Numbered from the stretch's first letter, positions 36,641 through 49,800 are shown. The stretch: 64,000 bases of DNA from Callipepla californica brunnescens (GCA_023055505.1 JALIRH010000030.1:5018001-5082000), one strand, 5' to 3'. Translations and numbers: made by a program. Notes: generated by a model from the letters alone, not told the origin.

Positions 36641-38026
36641 GGCATTTTTTGTGCGTGGTACCTCCTCTGCTGGTGATGTTCCAAATTTCTTGTCTTCAGG
36701 CCAGTCCATGATCACCTCTAACATCCCTGGACGGCTGAGGTTTCCCATCCGAGCTTGCTGAGTAATCAGCGCAATCCACTTACTCCAAGTGGCATCGGTA
36801 GCATGATGGGTGGAGGGAACCTTTCCTTTGAACATCCAGTTCAGCACTGGCAATCGAGGTGCCAGGAGGAGCTGCATCTCAGTGCCAATTACTTCAGAGG
36901 CAGCCCAAACTCCCTCGTATGCTGCCAAAATCTCCTTCTCAGTTGGAGTGTAGCACTCCTCCGAACCCCTGTACGCTCTGCTCCAAAATCCCAGAGGTCG
37001 GCCTTGGGTGTCCCCAGAGGCTCTTTGCCACAGACTCCAAGTGGGACCTTTCTCTCCAGCAGCAGTGTATAGGATGTTCTTTACGTCCTGTCCCATCCGT
37101 ACTGGCCCCAGAGCAACTGCAAGGGCTATCTCCTGTTTAATCTTCTCAAAGGCCTGCTGCTGTTCAGGACCCCATGCAAAATTATTCTTCTTTCTGGTCA
37201 CCTGATAGAGGGGGCTTACTATGAGGCTATAGTTTGGGACATGCATCCTCCAAAAGCCTACTACACCAAGAAAAGACTGTGTCTCCTTTTTGCTTGTTGG
37301 TGGTGACATGCTGGTGATTTTGTCAACCACATCTCCTGGGATGTTACGACACCCATCTTGCCATTTTACTCCTAGGAACTGAATTACTTGGGCAGGTCCC
37401 TTCACTTTGTTTCGTTTGATAGCAAAACCAGCACCCAGAAGAATCTGGATTATTTGCTCTCCTTTTTTAAAAACTTCTTCTGCTGTATCACCCCACACAA
37501 CAATGTCATCAATATATTGGAGGTGCTTAGGTGCCCCACCCTGTTCCAGTGTGCTCTGAATCAACCCATGGCAAATGGCTGGGCTGTGTTTCCACCCCTG
37601 GGGCAAACGGTTCCAGGTGTACTGAATGCCCCTCCACGTGAAAGCAAACTGTGGTCTGCACTCTGTGGCCAAAGGAATAGAGAAGAATGCATTGGCAATG
37701 TCAATGGTAGCGTACCACTTGGCTGCTTTTGACTCCAGTTCATATTGCAGCTCCAACATATCTGGCACAGCAGCGCTCAGTGGGGGCGTGACTTCATTCA
37801 GACCACGGTAATCTACCGTCAGCCTCCATTCTCCATTAGACTTACGTACCGGCCATATGGGGCTGTTAAACAGTGAGTGGGTTTTGCTGATCACTCCCTG
37901 GCTCTCTAACTGACGGATCAAATTATGAATGGGGAGCAAGGAATCCCTGTTGGTGCGGTACTGCCATCTGTGCACTGTTTTCATAGCAATTGGTACCTGC
38001 TGCTCTTTTACTTTCAGTACCCCCAC
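36636..38026 (-). pseudogene. ERVL-like pol: reverse transcriptase and connection
   Basis: A long open frame of about 460 residues. From the N-terminus: LLPIHNLIRQLESQGVI, EWRLTVDYRGLNE, ATIDIANAFF, a LPQGWKHSPAICHG box, and QYIDDIVVWGD with the catalytic Asp pair at about residue 185. The connection/thumb region (FLGVVGFWRM, YTPTEKEILA) follows, and the frame ends in KFGTSPAEEV without RNase H or integrase. The LPQG and YIDD contexts resemble class III (ERVL-like) RTs. The frame is offset from the protease by one frame and a stop, and the 3' half of the provirus is missing. Confidence 0.85.
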
Positions 38027-38078
38027 AACAGACGGATCTTCTGACAGGCCGGGTAAAACAGACAGCTGCTAAATGTTG

Positions 38079-38450
38079 TCAGCATCTACAGCAGCTATTC
38101 CAAAAAGCCCATCGGTATTCCTTGGGATCCATGAAATGTCCCCTTCTGAGATAATCAATACCGAGTATGCATGGAGCCCCGTGTCCAGTCACTATACAAT
38201 GTTTCTGCCAGTCTTTACCGGTGAGGCTTATTTCTGCCTCCAACACAGAAAATTCCTGAGAGCCCCCACTCACTCCAGAAATATAAATCAATTCTGTCCC
38301 TTTATAACTCGAAGGCGTTAGAGTGCACTGTGCACCAGTGTCCACCAGTGCCTTATATTTTTGTGGCTCTAATGTGCCAGGCCATCGAATCCACACAGTC
38401 CAATCCACTCTATTATCCCTCTCCCTCCCCTGGCTGAGGGCAGGGCCCCT
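38079..38450 (-). CDS. ERV protease domain, in frame behind the gag stop
   Basis: The frame runs from directly behind the gag TAG to 38,079. It has LVDTGAQCTL (catalytic Asp-Thr-Gly), a Gly-rich flap (SGVSGGSQ) and ILGIDYLRRG. It shares the gag frame with only the TAG between them, the layout used by viruses that read through the gag stop. It ends at a stop 50 bases before the RT frame; the corresponding site in the other copy (24,149) is also disrupted. Confidence 0.8.
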   Translation of the reverse strand, partial: RGPALSQGRERDNRVDWTVWIRWPGTLEPQKYKALVDTGAQCTLTPSSYKGTELIYISGVSGGSQEFSVLEAEISLTGKDWQKHCIVTGHGAPCILGIDYLRRGHFMDPKEYRWAFWNSCCRC

Positions 38451-40397
38451 CTATTGGTTACCTGTGGTGACCGGAGCAATTTCATTGGTGGCTGATCTCT
38501 GCTTTAATTCTCTCACACGTGCTCGTAGTGCAGGGGTGGGTTTTTTATGCCACTTCTTCATGTCCTCTCCATTTTCTCGTAAGAAGCTCCACATGGACAC
38601 ACGCAACATGAAGTTACTGCTGTCATCTGCTCGAGCAGAGAGGCGGTTGCCTTTGATGGCTGAGACTTTTATCAGTTTGATCAGTTTCTCCATCAGATTC
38701 TTTGGATCATCCCCATCTTCATCCGGTGTTTCTGATACTGACACAGGTCCATCCCTGTTCATCAGTAAGGACAATTCCTCCAGTATCATTTTCAGTATCT
38801 TCTTTATGTCACTGACTTCTCCTGCTACCGTTGATACAGCTGCAATGGAAACGTGTGATGGTGGAAGTTGTTGTTCAAAGTTCTGAAGTGTAGTAACCAC
38901 TTCATGAAATGGGAGTCTTCTGTTTCGGCCCTCGAGTATATTAAACGTTGCTACCAGTGTACTTGCGTACCTTTCTGGTGCTGTTTTTGAGAGCTTCCGA
39001 TATACATCAGCTTTACACCATGCTTTCTCAGGATCGCGGTCCTGGTGTGGATTGTCAGGGACGAAAGTAGGATCATACAGCATCTCTACCACAGCCATTT
39101 CTCTCAGAAATTGGACGCCCTTCTCCACTGTATTCCATCTTTCCACCTTAGGCTCCAGATCGTCTTTGTAAGGAAATCTCTCTTTTACAGCTACTAGTAC
39201 TCGTTCCCAAAGGGTAGCAACTCCACTCAGACATCTACTAATCCCTCTGTCAATAGCTGGGTCTCGAGCAATGCTTCCCAGTTGGCGGGCTTCGTTGCCA
39301 TCAAGGGACACGCTGCTGGCACCGTTGTCCCAACACCGCAGCAACCAGGTGACAATAGGTTCATCTGAGCGCCGTACAAACTCCTTTCTTGAACCCTGGA
39401 TTTCAGTCATCTTTAGGGGCTGACGAATAGTGGTAATGGTGATTTCTTCATTATCACTGTCCTCTCCATGCCTCACAGTTTTCTTAGTGGCCTTTCTAGG
39501 TGGTGGTGGTGGTGGTGGTGCTGAGGAGGGCCCCTCACCTGGATCTTCCTCTTCTTTCTCATCTCTGTCGTCTCCACGTTTCTCACCTTCCTTAGTGGCC
39601 TTTTTAGGTGGTGGTGGTGGTGGAGTTGGTGCTGAAGAGGGCCCCTCACCTGGATCTTCCTTTTTTTTCTCTGCTTCTTCTTCTTTCCGTTCTAGCCGAG
39701 AGGACACAAGTTTCCATTTCTGGCTTTCCACAGGGGCAACCGACACGGATGCCGGTGCTTCCTGTGACTGGTCAGGTTTAACCTCAAGGTTTTCATTTTT
39801 GTTCTGAACCTCGGTTTGGAAACCATTTCTCTCCAGAATATCAATTATAGCTCGATAAGCACAAGCCAAGCCCCAAACAATCCGTTCCTTCTCAGATCTG
39901 CCTGAGTCACATGACTCCTGACCTAAACACTCACTGAATTTCTCAGGATCCCGCAGGTGCTCAAGATCAAAATCACACAGCACCGGGGGTCCCCACGCTT
40001 CTAATTTCTTCCCTAATTTTTCCCACCTTCCCTGCCATTCAACACTCTCTGGTTCTGAGGAAGGCTTCCTCCACTGGATGTAAAATACCATTGCACAGAG
40101 TACATTCAGGAAAATAGATAACACAGTTGCCAGGCTGACACCTCGAAGATAGGTAAAAACCTGAAAAGAGTACCTGGAAACCAATCCAAATGCCGTATAA
40201 TCTGTCATATTAACCAGGCTGTTTAGGTGGGAGGGGGGTAACCCCATCAGCACACTAAAGCAGCTGTATGCAGATATGACTCCGGTGCTGAACATGAGGA
40301 GCTTAAAAAGACGCCAACATGCTCCAAGGTACATGAAAACCCTTAGTCCACTCAGCACCAGTTTTACAGTGGAGTACAAATACTGCATTGCCCGCAT
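38451..40397 (-). CDS. ERV gag, 648 residues, with N-terminal hydrophobic segments
   Basis: The first ATG behind the primer-binding site (40,397) opens a frame to TAG 38,453-38,451. Residues 10-55 and 87-107 are strongly hydrophobic and look membrane-spanning, which is unusual for a gag. Residues 245-305 hold two copies of an acidic-proline cassette (DPGEGPSSAP followed by a proline run and K-K/R-K-A-T-K). A capsid-like region (about 345-480) contains WLLRCWDNGASSV, also seen in the gag-like ORF at 8,106. The C-terminus is basic with no CCHC zinc knuckle. The frame is intact, so it could be expressed from the adjoining LTR. Confidence 0.75.
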   Translation of the reverse strand: MRAMQYLYSTVKLVLSGLRVFMYLGACWRLFKLLMFSTGVISAYSCFSVLMGLPPSHLNSLVNMTDYTAFGLVSRYSFQVFTYLRGVSLATVLSIFLNVLCAMVFYIQWRKPSSEPESVEWQGRWEKLGKKLEAWGPPVLCDFDLEHLRDPEKFSECLGQESCDSGRSEKERIVWGLACAYRAIIDILERNGFQTEVQNKNENLEVKPDQSQEAPASVSVAPVESQKWKLVSSRLERKEEEAEKKKEDPGEGPSSAPTPPPPPPKKATKEGEKRGDDRDEKEEEDPGEGPSSAPPPPPPPRKATKKTVRHGEDSDNEEITITTIRQPLKMTEIQGSRKEFVRRSDEPIVTWLLRCWDNGASSVSLDGNEARQLGSIARDPAIDRGISRCLSGVATLWERVLVAVKERFPYKDDLEPKVERWNTVEKGVQFLREMAVVEMLYDPTFVPDNPHQDRDPEKAWCKADVYRKLSKTAPERYASTLVATFNILEGRNRRLPFHEVVTTLQNFEQQLPPSHVSIAAVSTVAGEVSDIKKILKMILEELSLLMNRDGPVSVSETPDEDGDDPKNLMEKLIKLIKVSAIKGNRLSARADDSSNFMLRVSMWSFLRENGEDMKKWHKKPTPALRARVRELKQRSATNEIAPVTTGNQ

Positions 40398-40410
40398 TCT
40401 CCACCAATAA
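40393..40410 (-). other. Putative primer-binding site
   Basis: Directly behind the LTR end GACACA the minus strand reads TTATTGGTGGAGAATGCGGG. A TGG lies within three to four bases of the LTR end, as in the PBS-like site at 9,194-9,211. It overlaps the gag ATG. Confidence 0.5.
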
Positions 40411-40840
40411 TGTGTCACGGTGTTATCCGTGACAGTAACCCAAGGGGGAACCGAGAAGGGAAAAAAAAACTGTCCCGTCAGTGGCCGCGCGGCCGCCTCA
40501 GCAGAGCCGCACGCTCCGGGGGGAGGGGAAAACAGAGCGAATAGAGGGTCTGTAAAGAAAAACAAAACGGCACGATCTGAGAAGGAACGGTAACTTTACT
40601 AAATCAAATAGAATTGAACAATTGAGAGAGAGAGACAAAATTTCCAAACCAGAAAACTGGGAGCTTACGTTGCACGTGCTGAACTCCTCACGGCAGCCCC
40701 GACAGCGCGTCACAAAAAGCGCGGGCATCGCGTCCGGTGCGGAGCTCCGCCCCTCCCCTGCTCCCACAGCATTAACTCCTTAACGGCCTGCATGATGTTC
40801 TGATGTGGAATACCGGCATCAAAACCACAAAACCACAACA
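40411..40840 (-). mobile_element. ERV 5' LTR, about 430 bp
   Basis: It begins TGTTGTGGTTTTGTGG at 40,840 and ends CCGTGACACA at 40,411 (TG...CA). The first 80 bases resemble the LTR-like pieces at 5,155, 23,489 and 63,702. It contains a GC-rich middle with GGGGAGGGGCGGAGC (a GC-box-like element) and a CTCTCTCTC tract. Its outer edge touches the satellite array with no intervening base. No partner 3' LTR is present in the window. Confidence 0.7.
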
Positions 40841-43800
40841 TATGGCCACATTGATTCCTGTGACCCCATTCATTCCTATGGCCCCAGTCAGTTCTATGGC
40901 CCCATTGATCCCTATGGCCCCATTCATCCCTATGGCCCAATTGATCCCTATGGCCCCATTGAGTTCTATGGCCCCTTTGAGTTCTATGGCCCCATTGATT
41001 CCTATGGCCCCATTGATTCCTAAGGCCTCATTGAGTTCTATGGCCCCATTGAAATTTATGTTCCCATTGATCCCTATGGCCTCATTGATTCCTGTGGCCC
41101 CATTGATCCCTACGGTCCCATTCTGTTCTATGGCCCCATTGAGTTCTATGGCCCCATCGATCCCTATGGACCAATTGATCCTTATGGCCCCATTGATCCC
41201 TATGGCCCCATTGAGTTCTATGGCCCCACTGACTCCTATGGCCCCATTGATTCCTATGGCCCCATTGATCCCTATGGCCCCATTGATCCCTATGGCCCAA
41301 TTGATCCTTATGGCCCCATTGATCCCTATGACCCCACTGATTACTATGGCCCCATTGATCCCTATGGCTTCATTGATCCCTATTGCCCCAATGTGTTCTA
41401 TGGCCGCATGAATTCCTATGGCCTTATTGATCCTTATGGCCCCATTGATCCCTATGGCCCCATTGATTCCTATGGCCCCATTGATTCCTATGGCCCCATT
41501 GATTTTTGTGGCCCCATTGATCCCTATGGCCCCTTGATTTTCTATGGCTCCATTGATTCCTATGGCCCCATTGAGTTCTATGGCCCATTGATTCCTATGG
41601 CCCCATTGATTCCTATGGCCCCATTGAGTTCTATGGCCACATTGATTCCTATGGCCCCATTGAGTTCTATTGCCCATTTGATCCCTATGGCCCCATTGAT
41701 CTCTAAGGACCCATTGAGTTCTATGGCTCCATTGATCCCTATTGCCCCATTGATCTCTATGGTTCCATTGAGTTCTAAGGCCCCATTGAGTTCTATGGCC
41801 CCTTTGATCCCTATGGCCCCATTGATTCCTGTGGCCCTATTGATTCCTATGGCCCCATTGATCCCTATGGCCACATTGAGTACTATGGCCCCATTGATGA
41901 CTATGGCCCCTTGATTCCTTTGGCCCCATTGATTCCTCTGGTCCCATTGATCTCTATGGCCACATTGAGTTCTATGGCCCCATTGATAACTATGGTCACA
42001 TTGATTCCGATGCCCCATTGATCCCTATGGCCCCATTGAGTACTATGGCCCCACTGATGACTATGGCCCCATTGATGACTATGGCCCCATTGATGACTAT
42101 GGCCCCATTGATTTTTATGGCCCCATTGATTCCTATGGCCCCATTGATCCCTATATTCCATTTAATTCCTATGGCCCCATTGATTTTTGTGGCCCCATTG
42201 ATCGCTGTGGCCCCTTTGATCCCTATGGCGCCATTGATTCCGATTGCCCCATTGTTCCCTATGGCCCCATTTATCCCTATGGCCCCACTGAGTTCTATGG
42301 CCCCATTGATTCCTATGGTCCCAATGATCCCCATGGCCCCTCTGAGTTCTATGGCCCCATAGATTCCTATGGTCACATTGATCCCTATGGCCGAATTGAT
42401 TCCTATGGCCCCAGTGATTCCTATGGCCCCTTTGATTCATATAGCCCCATCGATCCCTATGTCTACATTGAGTTCTATGGCCCCATTGATCCCTATGGCC
42501 CCATTGATCCCTATGGCCCCATGTAGTAAAATGGCCACATTGATTCCTATGGCCCCATTGATTCCTATGGCCCTATTGATTCCAATGGCCCCATTGATCC
42601 CTATGGCCCCATTGAGTACTATGGCCCCACTGATGACTATGGCCCCATTGATGACTATGGCCCCATTGATGACTATGGCCCCATTGATTTTTATGGCCCC
42701 ATTGATTCCTATGGCCCCATTGATTCCAATGGTCCCATTGATCGTTGTGACCCCATAGATTCCTATGGTCATATTGATCCCTATGGCCGAATTGATTCCT
42801 ATGGCCCCAGTGATTCCTATGGCCCCTTTGATTCATGTAGCCCCATCGATCCCTATGTTCACATTGAGTTCTATGTCCCCATTGATCCCTATGGCCCCTT
42901 GATTTTCTATGGCTCCATTGAATCCTATGACCCCATTGATTCCTATGGTCCCATTGATCCCTATGGCCCCATTGAGTTCTATGGCCCCACTGATTCCTAT
43001 GGCCCCATTGATCCCTATGGTTCCATTGATCCCCATGGCCCCATTGATCCCTATGGCCCAATTGATCCTTATGGCCCCATTGATCCCTAGGGCCAAATGA
43101 TTCCTATGGCCCCACTGATTCCTATGGCCCCACTGATCCCTATGGCCCCACTGAATCCTATGGCCACATTGATCCCTATGCCCACATTGATCCCTATGTT
43201 CCCATTGATTCCTGTGGCCCCATTGATTCCTGCGGCCCCATTGATCCCTATGGCCCCACTGATTCCTATGGCCTCATTGATTCCCATGGTCCCATTGATC
43301 CCTATGGCCCCATTGATCACTATGGCCCCATTGATTTTCTATGGTTCCATTGATTCTTATAGCTCCTTGGAGTTCTATGGCCCCATTGATTCCTATGGCC
43401 CCATTGTTCCCTATGGCCCCACTGAGTTCTATGGCCCCATTGATTCCTATGGCCCCATCTATCCCTATTTCCACATTGAGTTCTATGGCCCCATTGATCC
43501 CTCTGGCCCCATGTAGTTATATGGCCACATTGATTCCTATGGACCCATTGATTCCTATGGCCCCACTGATCCCTATGGCCCCATTGAGTTCTATGGCCCC
43601 ACTGATTCCTATGGTCCCATTGATTCCTGTGGCCCCATTGATCCCTATGGCCCCATTGATCCCCATGGTCCCATTGATTCCTGTGGCCCCATTGATTGCT
43701 ATGGCCCCTTTAATTCCTATGGCCCCACTGATCCCTATGGCCCCATTGAGTTCTATGGCCCCATTGATTCCTATGGTCCCATTGATCGTTGAGGCCCCAT

Positions 43801-46800
43801 AGATCCCTATGTCCTCATTTATTCCCATGGCCCCATTGATTCCTATGGCCCCTTTGATCCCTATGATCCCTTTGATTCCTATGGCCACATTGATTCCTGT
43901 GACCCCTTTCATTCCTATGGCCCCAGTCAGTTCTATGGACCAATTGATCCCTATGGCCCCATTTATCCCTATGGCCCAATTGATCCCTATGGCCCCATTG
44001 AGTTCTATGGCCCCTTTGAGTTCTATGGCCCCATTGATTCCTAAGGCCCCATTGATTCCTATGGCCTCATTGAGTTCTATGGCCCCATTGAAATTTATGT
44101 TCCCATTGATCCCTATGGCCTAATTGATTCCTGTGGCCCCATTGATCCCTACGGTCCCATTGTGTTCTATGGCCCCATTGAGTTCTATGGCCCTATTGAT
44201 CCCTATGGCCCAATTGATCCTTATGGCCCCACTGATCCCTATGGCCCCATTGAGTTCTATGGCCCCACTGATTCCTATGGTCCCATTGATTCCTGTGGCC
44301 CCATTGATCCCTATGGCCCCATTGATCCCCATGGTCCCATTGATTCCTGTGGCCCCATTGATTGCTATGGCCCCTTTAATTCCTATGGCCCCACTGATCC
44401 CTATGGCCCCATTGAGTTCTATGGCCCCATTGATTCCTATGGTCCCATTGATCGTTGAGGCCCCATAGATCCCTATGTCCTCATTTATTCCCATGGCCCC
44501 ATTGATTCCTATGGCCCCTTTGATCCCTATGATCCCTTTGATTCCTATGGCCACATTGATTCCTGTGACCCCTTTCATTCCTATGGCCCCAGTCAGTTCT
44601 ATGGACCAATTGATCCCTATGGCCCCATTTATCCCTATGGCCCAATTGATCCCTATGGCCCCATTGAGTTCTATGGCCCCATTGAGTTCTATGGCCCCAT
44701 TGATTCCTAAGGCCCCATTGATTCCTATGGCCTCATTGAGTTCTATGGCCCCATTGAAATTTATGTTCCCATTGATCCCTATGGCCTCATTGATTCCTGT
44801 GGCCCCATTGATCCCTACGGTCCCATTGTGTTCTATGGCCCCATTGAGTTCTATGGCCCTATTGATCCCTATGGCCCAATTGATCCTTATGGCCCCATTG
44901 ATCCCTATGGCCCCATTGAGTTCTATGGCCCCATTGATCCCTATGGTTCCATTGATCCCTATGGCCCCATTGATCTTTATGGCCCCATTGATTCCTATGG
45001 CCCCATTGATCCCTATGGCCCCATTGATCCCTATGGCTTCATTGATCCCTATTGCCCCAATGTGTTCTATGCCCACATGAATTCCTAGGGCCTTATTGAT
45101 CCTTATGGCCCCATTGATCCCTATGGCCACATTGATTCCTATGGCCCCATTGATCCCTATGGCACCATTGATTTCTGTGGCCCCATTGATCCCTATGGCC
45201 CCAGAGATTCCTATGGCCCCATTGATTCCCATGGTGCCATTGATCCCTATGGCCCCATTGATCCCTATGCCCCATTGAGTCCTATGACCCCATTGATCCC
45301 TTTGGCCCCATTGATCCCTATGGCCCCTTGCTTTTCTATGGCTCCATTGATTCCTATGGCCCCATTGAGTTCTATGGCCCACTGATTCCTATGGCCCCAT
45401 TGATTCCTATGGCCCAATTGAGTTCTATGGCCACATTGATTCCTATGGCCCCATTGAGTTCTATGGCCCATTTGATCCCTATGGCCCCATTGATCTCTAA
45501 GGACCCATTGAGTTCTATGGCTCCATTGATCCCTATTGCCCCATTGATCCCTATGGTCCCATTGAGCTCTAAGGCCCCATTGAATTCTATGGCCCCTTTG
45601 ATCCCTATGGCTCCATTGATTCCTATGGCCCTATTGATTCTTATGGCCCCATTGATCCCTATGGCCCCATTGAGTACTATGGCCCCATTGATGACTATGG
45701 CCCCATTGATGACTATGGCCCCATTGATTCCTTTGGCCCCATTGATTCCTATGGTCCCATTGATCTCTATGGCCACATTGCGTTCTATGGCCCCATTGAT
45801 TCCTATGGCCCCATTGATCCCTATGGCCCCATTGATCACTATGGCCCCATGTAGTTCTAAGGCCACATTGATTCCTATGGCCCCATTGATTCCTATGGTC
45901 CCATTGATCCCTATGGCCCCATTGAGTTCTATGGCCCCACTTATTCCTATGGCCCCATTGATCCCTATGGTTCCATTGATCCCTATGGCCCCATTGATTC
46001 CTATGGACCCTTGATTTCTATGGCTCCATTGATTCCTATGGCCCCTTTGAGTTCTATGGCCCCATTGATTGCTATGGCCCCATTGATTCCTATGGCCCAT
46101 TGAGTTCTATGGCCACATTGATTCCTAAGGCCCCATTGAGTTCTATGGCCTCATTGACTCCTATGGCCCCAATGATTCCTTTGGCCCCATTGATTCTTAT
46201 GGTCCCATTGATCTCTATGGCCACATTGCGTTCTATGGCCCCATTGATTCCTATGGCCCCATAGATTCCTATGGCCCCATTGATCCCTATATTCCATTTA
46301 ATTCCTATGGCCCCATTGATTTTTGTGGCCCCATTGATCGCTGTGGCCCCATTGATCCCTATGGCCCCATTTATCCCTATGGCCCCATTGAGTTCTAAGG
46401 CCCCATTGAGTTCTATGGCGCCATTCATTCCTATTGCCCCATTGTTCCCTATGGCACAATTGATCCCTATGGCCCCACTGAGTTCTATGGCCCCATTGAT
46501 TCCTATGGTCCCATTGATCCCTATGGCCCCATTGATTCCTATGGCCCCATTGATTCCTATGGCCCCTTCGATTCCTATAGCCCCATCGATCCCTATGCCC
46601 ACATTGAGTTCTATGGCCCCATTGATCCCTATGGCGCCATTGATTCCTATGGCCACATTGATACCTATGCTCCCATTGATCCCTATGGCCACATTGATCC
46701 CTATGGCCCAACTGAGTTCTATGGCCCCACTGATTCCTATGGCCCCATTGATTCCTATGGTCCCATTGATCCCTATTGCCCCATTGAGTTCTATGGCCCC

Positions 46801-49800
46801 ACTGATTCCTATAGCCCCATTGATTCCTATTGCCCCATTGATCCCTATGGTTCCATTGATCCCTATTTCCCCATTGATTCCTATGGCCCCATTTAGTTCT
46901 ATGGCCACAATGATTCCTATGGCCCCATTAATTCCTATGGCCACACTGATCCCTATGGCCCCATTGAGTTCTATGACCCCACCGATTCCTATGGCCCCAT
47001 TGATTCCTGTGGCCCCATTGATCCCTATGGCCCCATTGATCCCTATGGCCCCATTTATCCCTATGGCCCCATTGAGTTCTAAGGCCCCATTGAGTTCTAT
47101 GGACCCTTTGATCCCTATGGCCCCATTGATTCCTATGGCCCTATTGATTCCAATGGCCCCATTGATCCCTATGGCCCCATTGAGTACTATGGCCCCATTG
47201 ATGACTATGGCCCCATTGATGACTATGGCCCCATTGATTCCTTTGGCCCCATTGATTCCTTTGGCCCCATTGATTCCAATGGTCACATTGATTCCTATGG
47301 TCCCATTGATCGTTGTGACCCCATAGATTCCTATGGTCATATTGATCCCTATGGCCGAATTGATTCCTATGGCCCCAGTGATTCCTATGGCCCCTTTGAT
47401 TCATGTAGCCCCATCGATCCCTATGGTCACATTGAGTTCTATGGCCCCATTGATCCCTATGGCCCCATTGATCCCTATGGCCCCTAGATTTTCTATGGCT
47501 CCATTGATTCCTATGACCCCATTGATTCCTATGGTCCCATTGATCCCTATGGCCCCATTGAGTTCTATGGCCCCACTGATTCCTATGGCCCCATTGATCC
47601 CTATGGTTCCATTGATCCCCTTGGCCCCATTGATCCCTATGGCCCAATTGATCCTTATGGCCCCATTGATCCCTTGGGCCAAATGATTCCTATGGCCCCA
47701 CTGATTCCTATGGCCCCACTGATCCCTATGGCCCCACTGAATCCTATGGCCACATTGATCCCTATGGCCCATTGATCCCTATGCCCACATTGATCCCTAT
47801 GTTCCCATTGATTCCTGTGGCCCCATTGATTCCTGCGGCCCCATTGATCCCTATGGCCCCACTGATTCCTATGGCCTCATTGATTCCCATGGTCCCATTG
47901 ATCCCTATGGCCCCATTGATCACTATGGCCCCATTGATTTTCTATGGTTCCATTGATTCTTATAGCTCCTTTGAGTTCTATGGCCCCATTGATTCCTATG
48001 GCCCCAATGTTCCCTATGGCCCCACTGAGTTCTATGGCCCCATTGATTCCTATGGCCCCATCTATCCCTATTTCCACATTGAGTTCTATGGCCCCATTGA
48101 TCCCTCTGGCCCCATTGATCCCTATGGCCCCATGTAGTTCTATGGCCACATTGATTCCTATGGACCCATTGATTCCTATGGCCCCACTAATCCCTATGGC
48201 CCCATTGAGTTCTATGGCCCCACTGATTCCTATGGTCCCATTGATTCCTGTGGCCCCATTGATCCCTATGGCCCCATTGATTCCTGTGGCCCCATTGATT
48301 CCTATGGCCCCTTTAATTCCTATGGCCCCACTGATTCCTATGGCCCCATTGAGTTCTATGGCCCCATTGATTCCTATGGTCCCATTGATCGTTGAGGCCC
48401 CATAGATCCCTATGTCCTCATTTATTCCCATGGCCCCATTGATTCCTATGGCCCCTTTAATCCCTATGATCCCTTTGATTCCTATGGCCACATTGATTCC
48501 TGTGACCCCATTCATTCCTATGGCCCCAGTCAGTTCTATGGACCAATTGATCCCTATGGCCCCATTCATCCCTATGGCCCCATTGAGTTCTATGGCCCCA
48601 TTGAGTTCTATGGCCCCATTGATTCCTATGGCCCCATTGATTCCTATGGCCCCATTGATTCCTATGGCCTCATTGAGTTCTATGGCCCCATTGAAATTTA
48701 TGTTCCCATTGATCCCTATGGCCTAATTGATTCCTGTGGCCCCATTGATCCCTACGGTCCCATTGTGTTCTATGGCCCCATTGAGTTCTATGGCCCTATC
48801 GATCCCTATGCCCCAATTGATCCTTATGGCCCCATTGATCCCTATTGCCCCATTGAGTTCTATGGCCCCATTGATCCCTATGGTTCCATTGATCCCTATG
48901 GCCCCATTGATCTTTATGGCCACACTGATTCCTATGGCCCCATTGATCCCTATGGCCCCATTGATCCCTATGGCTTCATTGATCCCTATTGCCCCAATGT
49001 GTTCTATGCCCACATGAATTCCTAGGGCCTTATTGATCCTTATGGCCCAATTGATCCCTATGGCCCCATTGATTCCTATGGCCCCATTGATCCCTATGGC
49101 ACCATTGATTTTTGTGGCCCCATTGATCCCTATGGCCCCACAGATTCCTATGGCCCCATTGATTCCCATGGTGCCATTGATCCCTATGGCCCCATTGATT
49201 CCTATGGCCCCATTGATTTTTGTGGCCCCATTGATCCCTATGGCCCCTTGATTTTCTATGGCTCCATTGATTCCTATGGCCCCATTGAGTTCTATGGCCC
49301 ATTGATTCCTATGGCCCCATTGATTCCTATGGCCCCATTGAGTTCTATGGCCACATTGATTCCTATGGCCCCATTGAGTTCTATTGCCCATTTGATCCCT
49401 ATGGCCCCATTGATCTCTAAGGACCCATTGAGTTCTATGGCTCCATTGATCCCTATTGCCCCATTGATCTCTATGGTTCCATTGAGTTCTAAGGCCCCAT
49501 TGAGTTCTATGGCCCCTTTGATCCCTATGGCCCCATTGATTCCTGTGGCTCTATTGATTCCTATGGCCCCATTGATCCCTATGGCCACATTGAGTACTAT
49601 GGCCCCATTGATGACTATGGCCCATTGATGACTATGGCCCCTTGATTCCTATGGCCCCATTGATTCCTCTGGTCCCATTGATCTCTATGGCCACATTGCG
49701 TTCTATGGCCCCATTGATAACTATGGTCACATTGATTCCGATGGTCCCATTGATCGTTGCGTCCCCATTGATTCCTATGGTCCCATTGATTCCTATGGCC

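Noticed and set aside
39430..39807. Glycine-rich plus-strand frame
   Set aside because: Antisense of the proline/acid cassette in the gag ORF.
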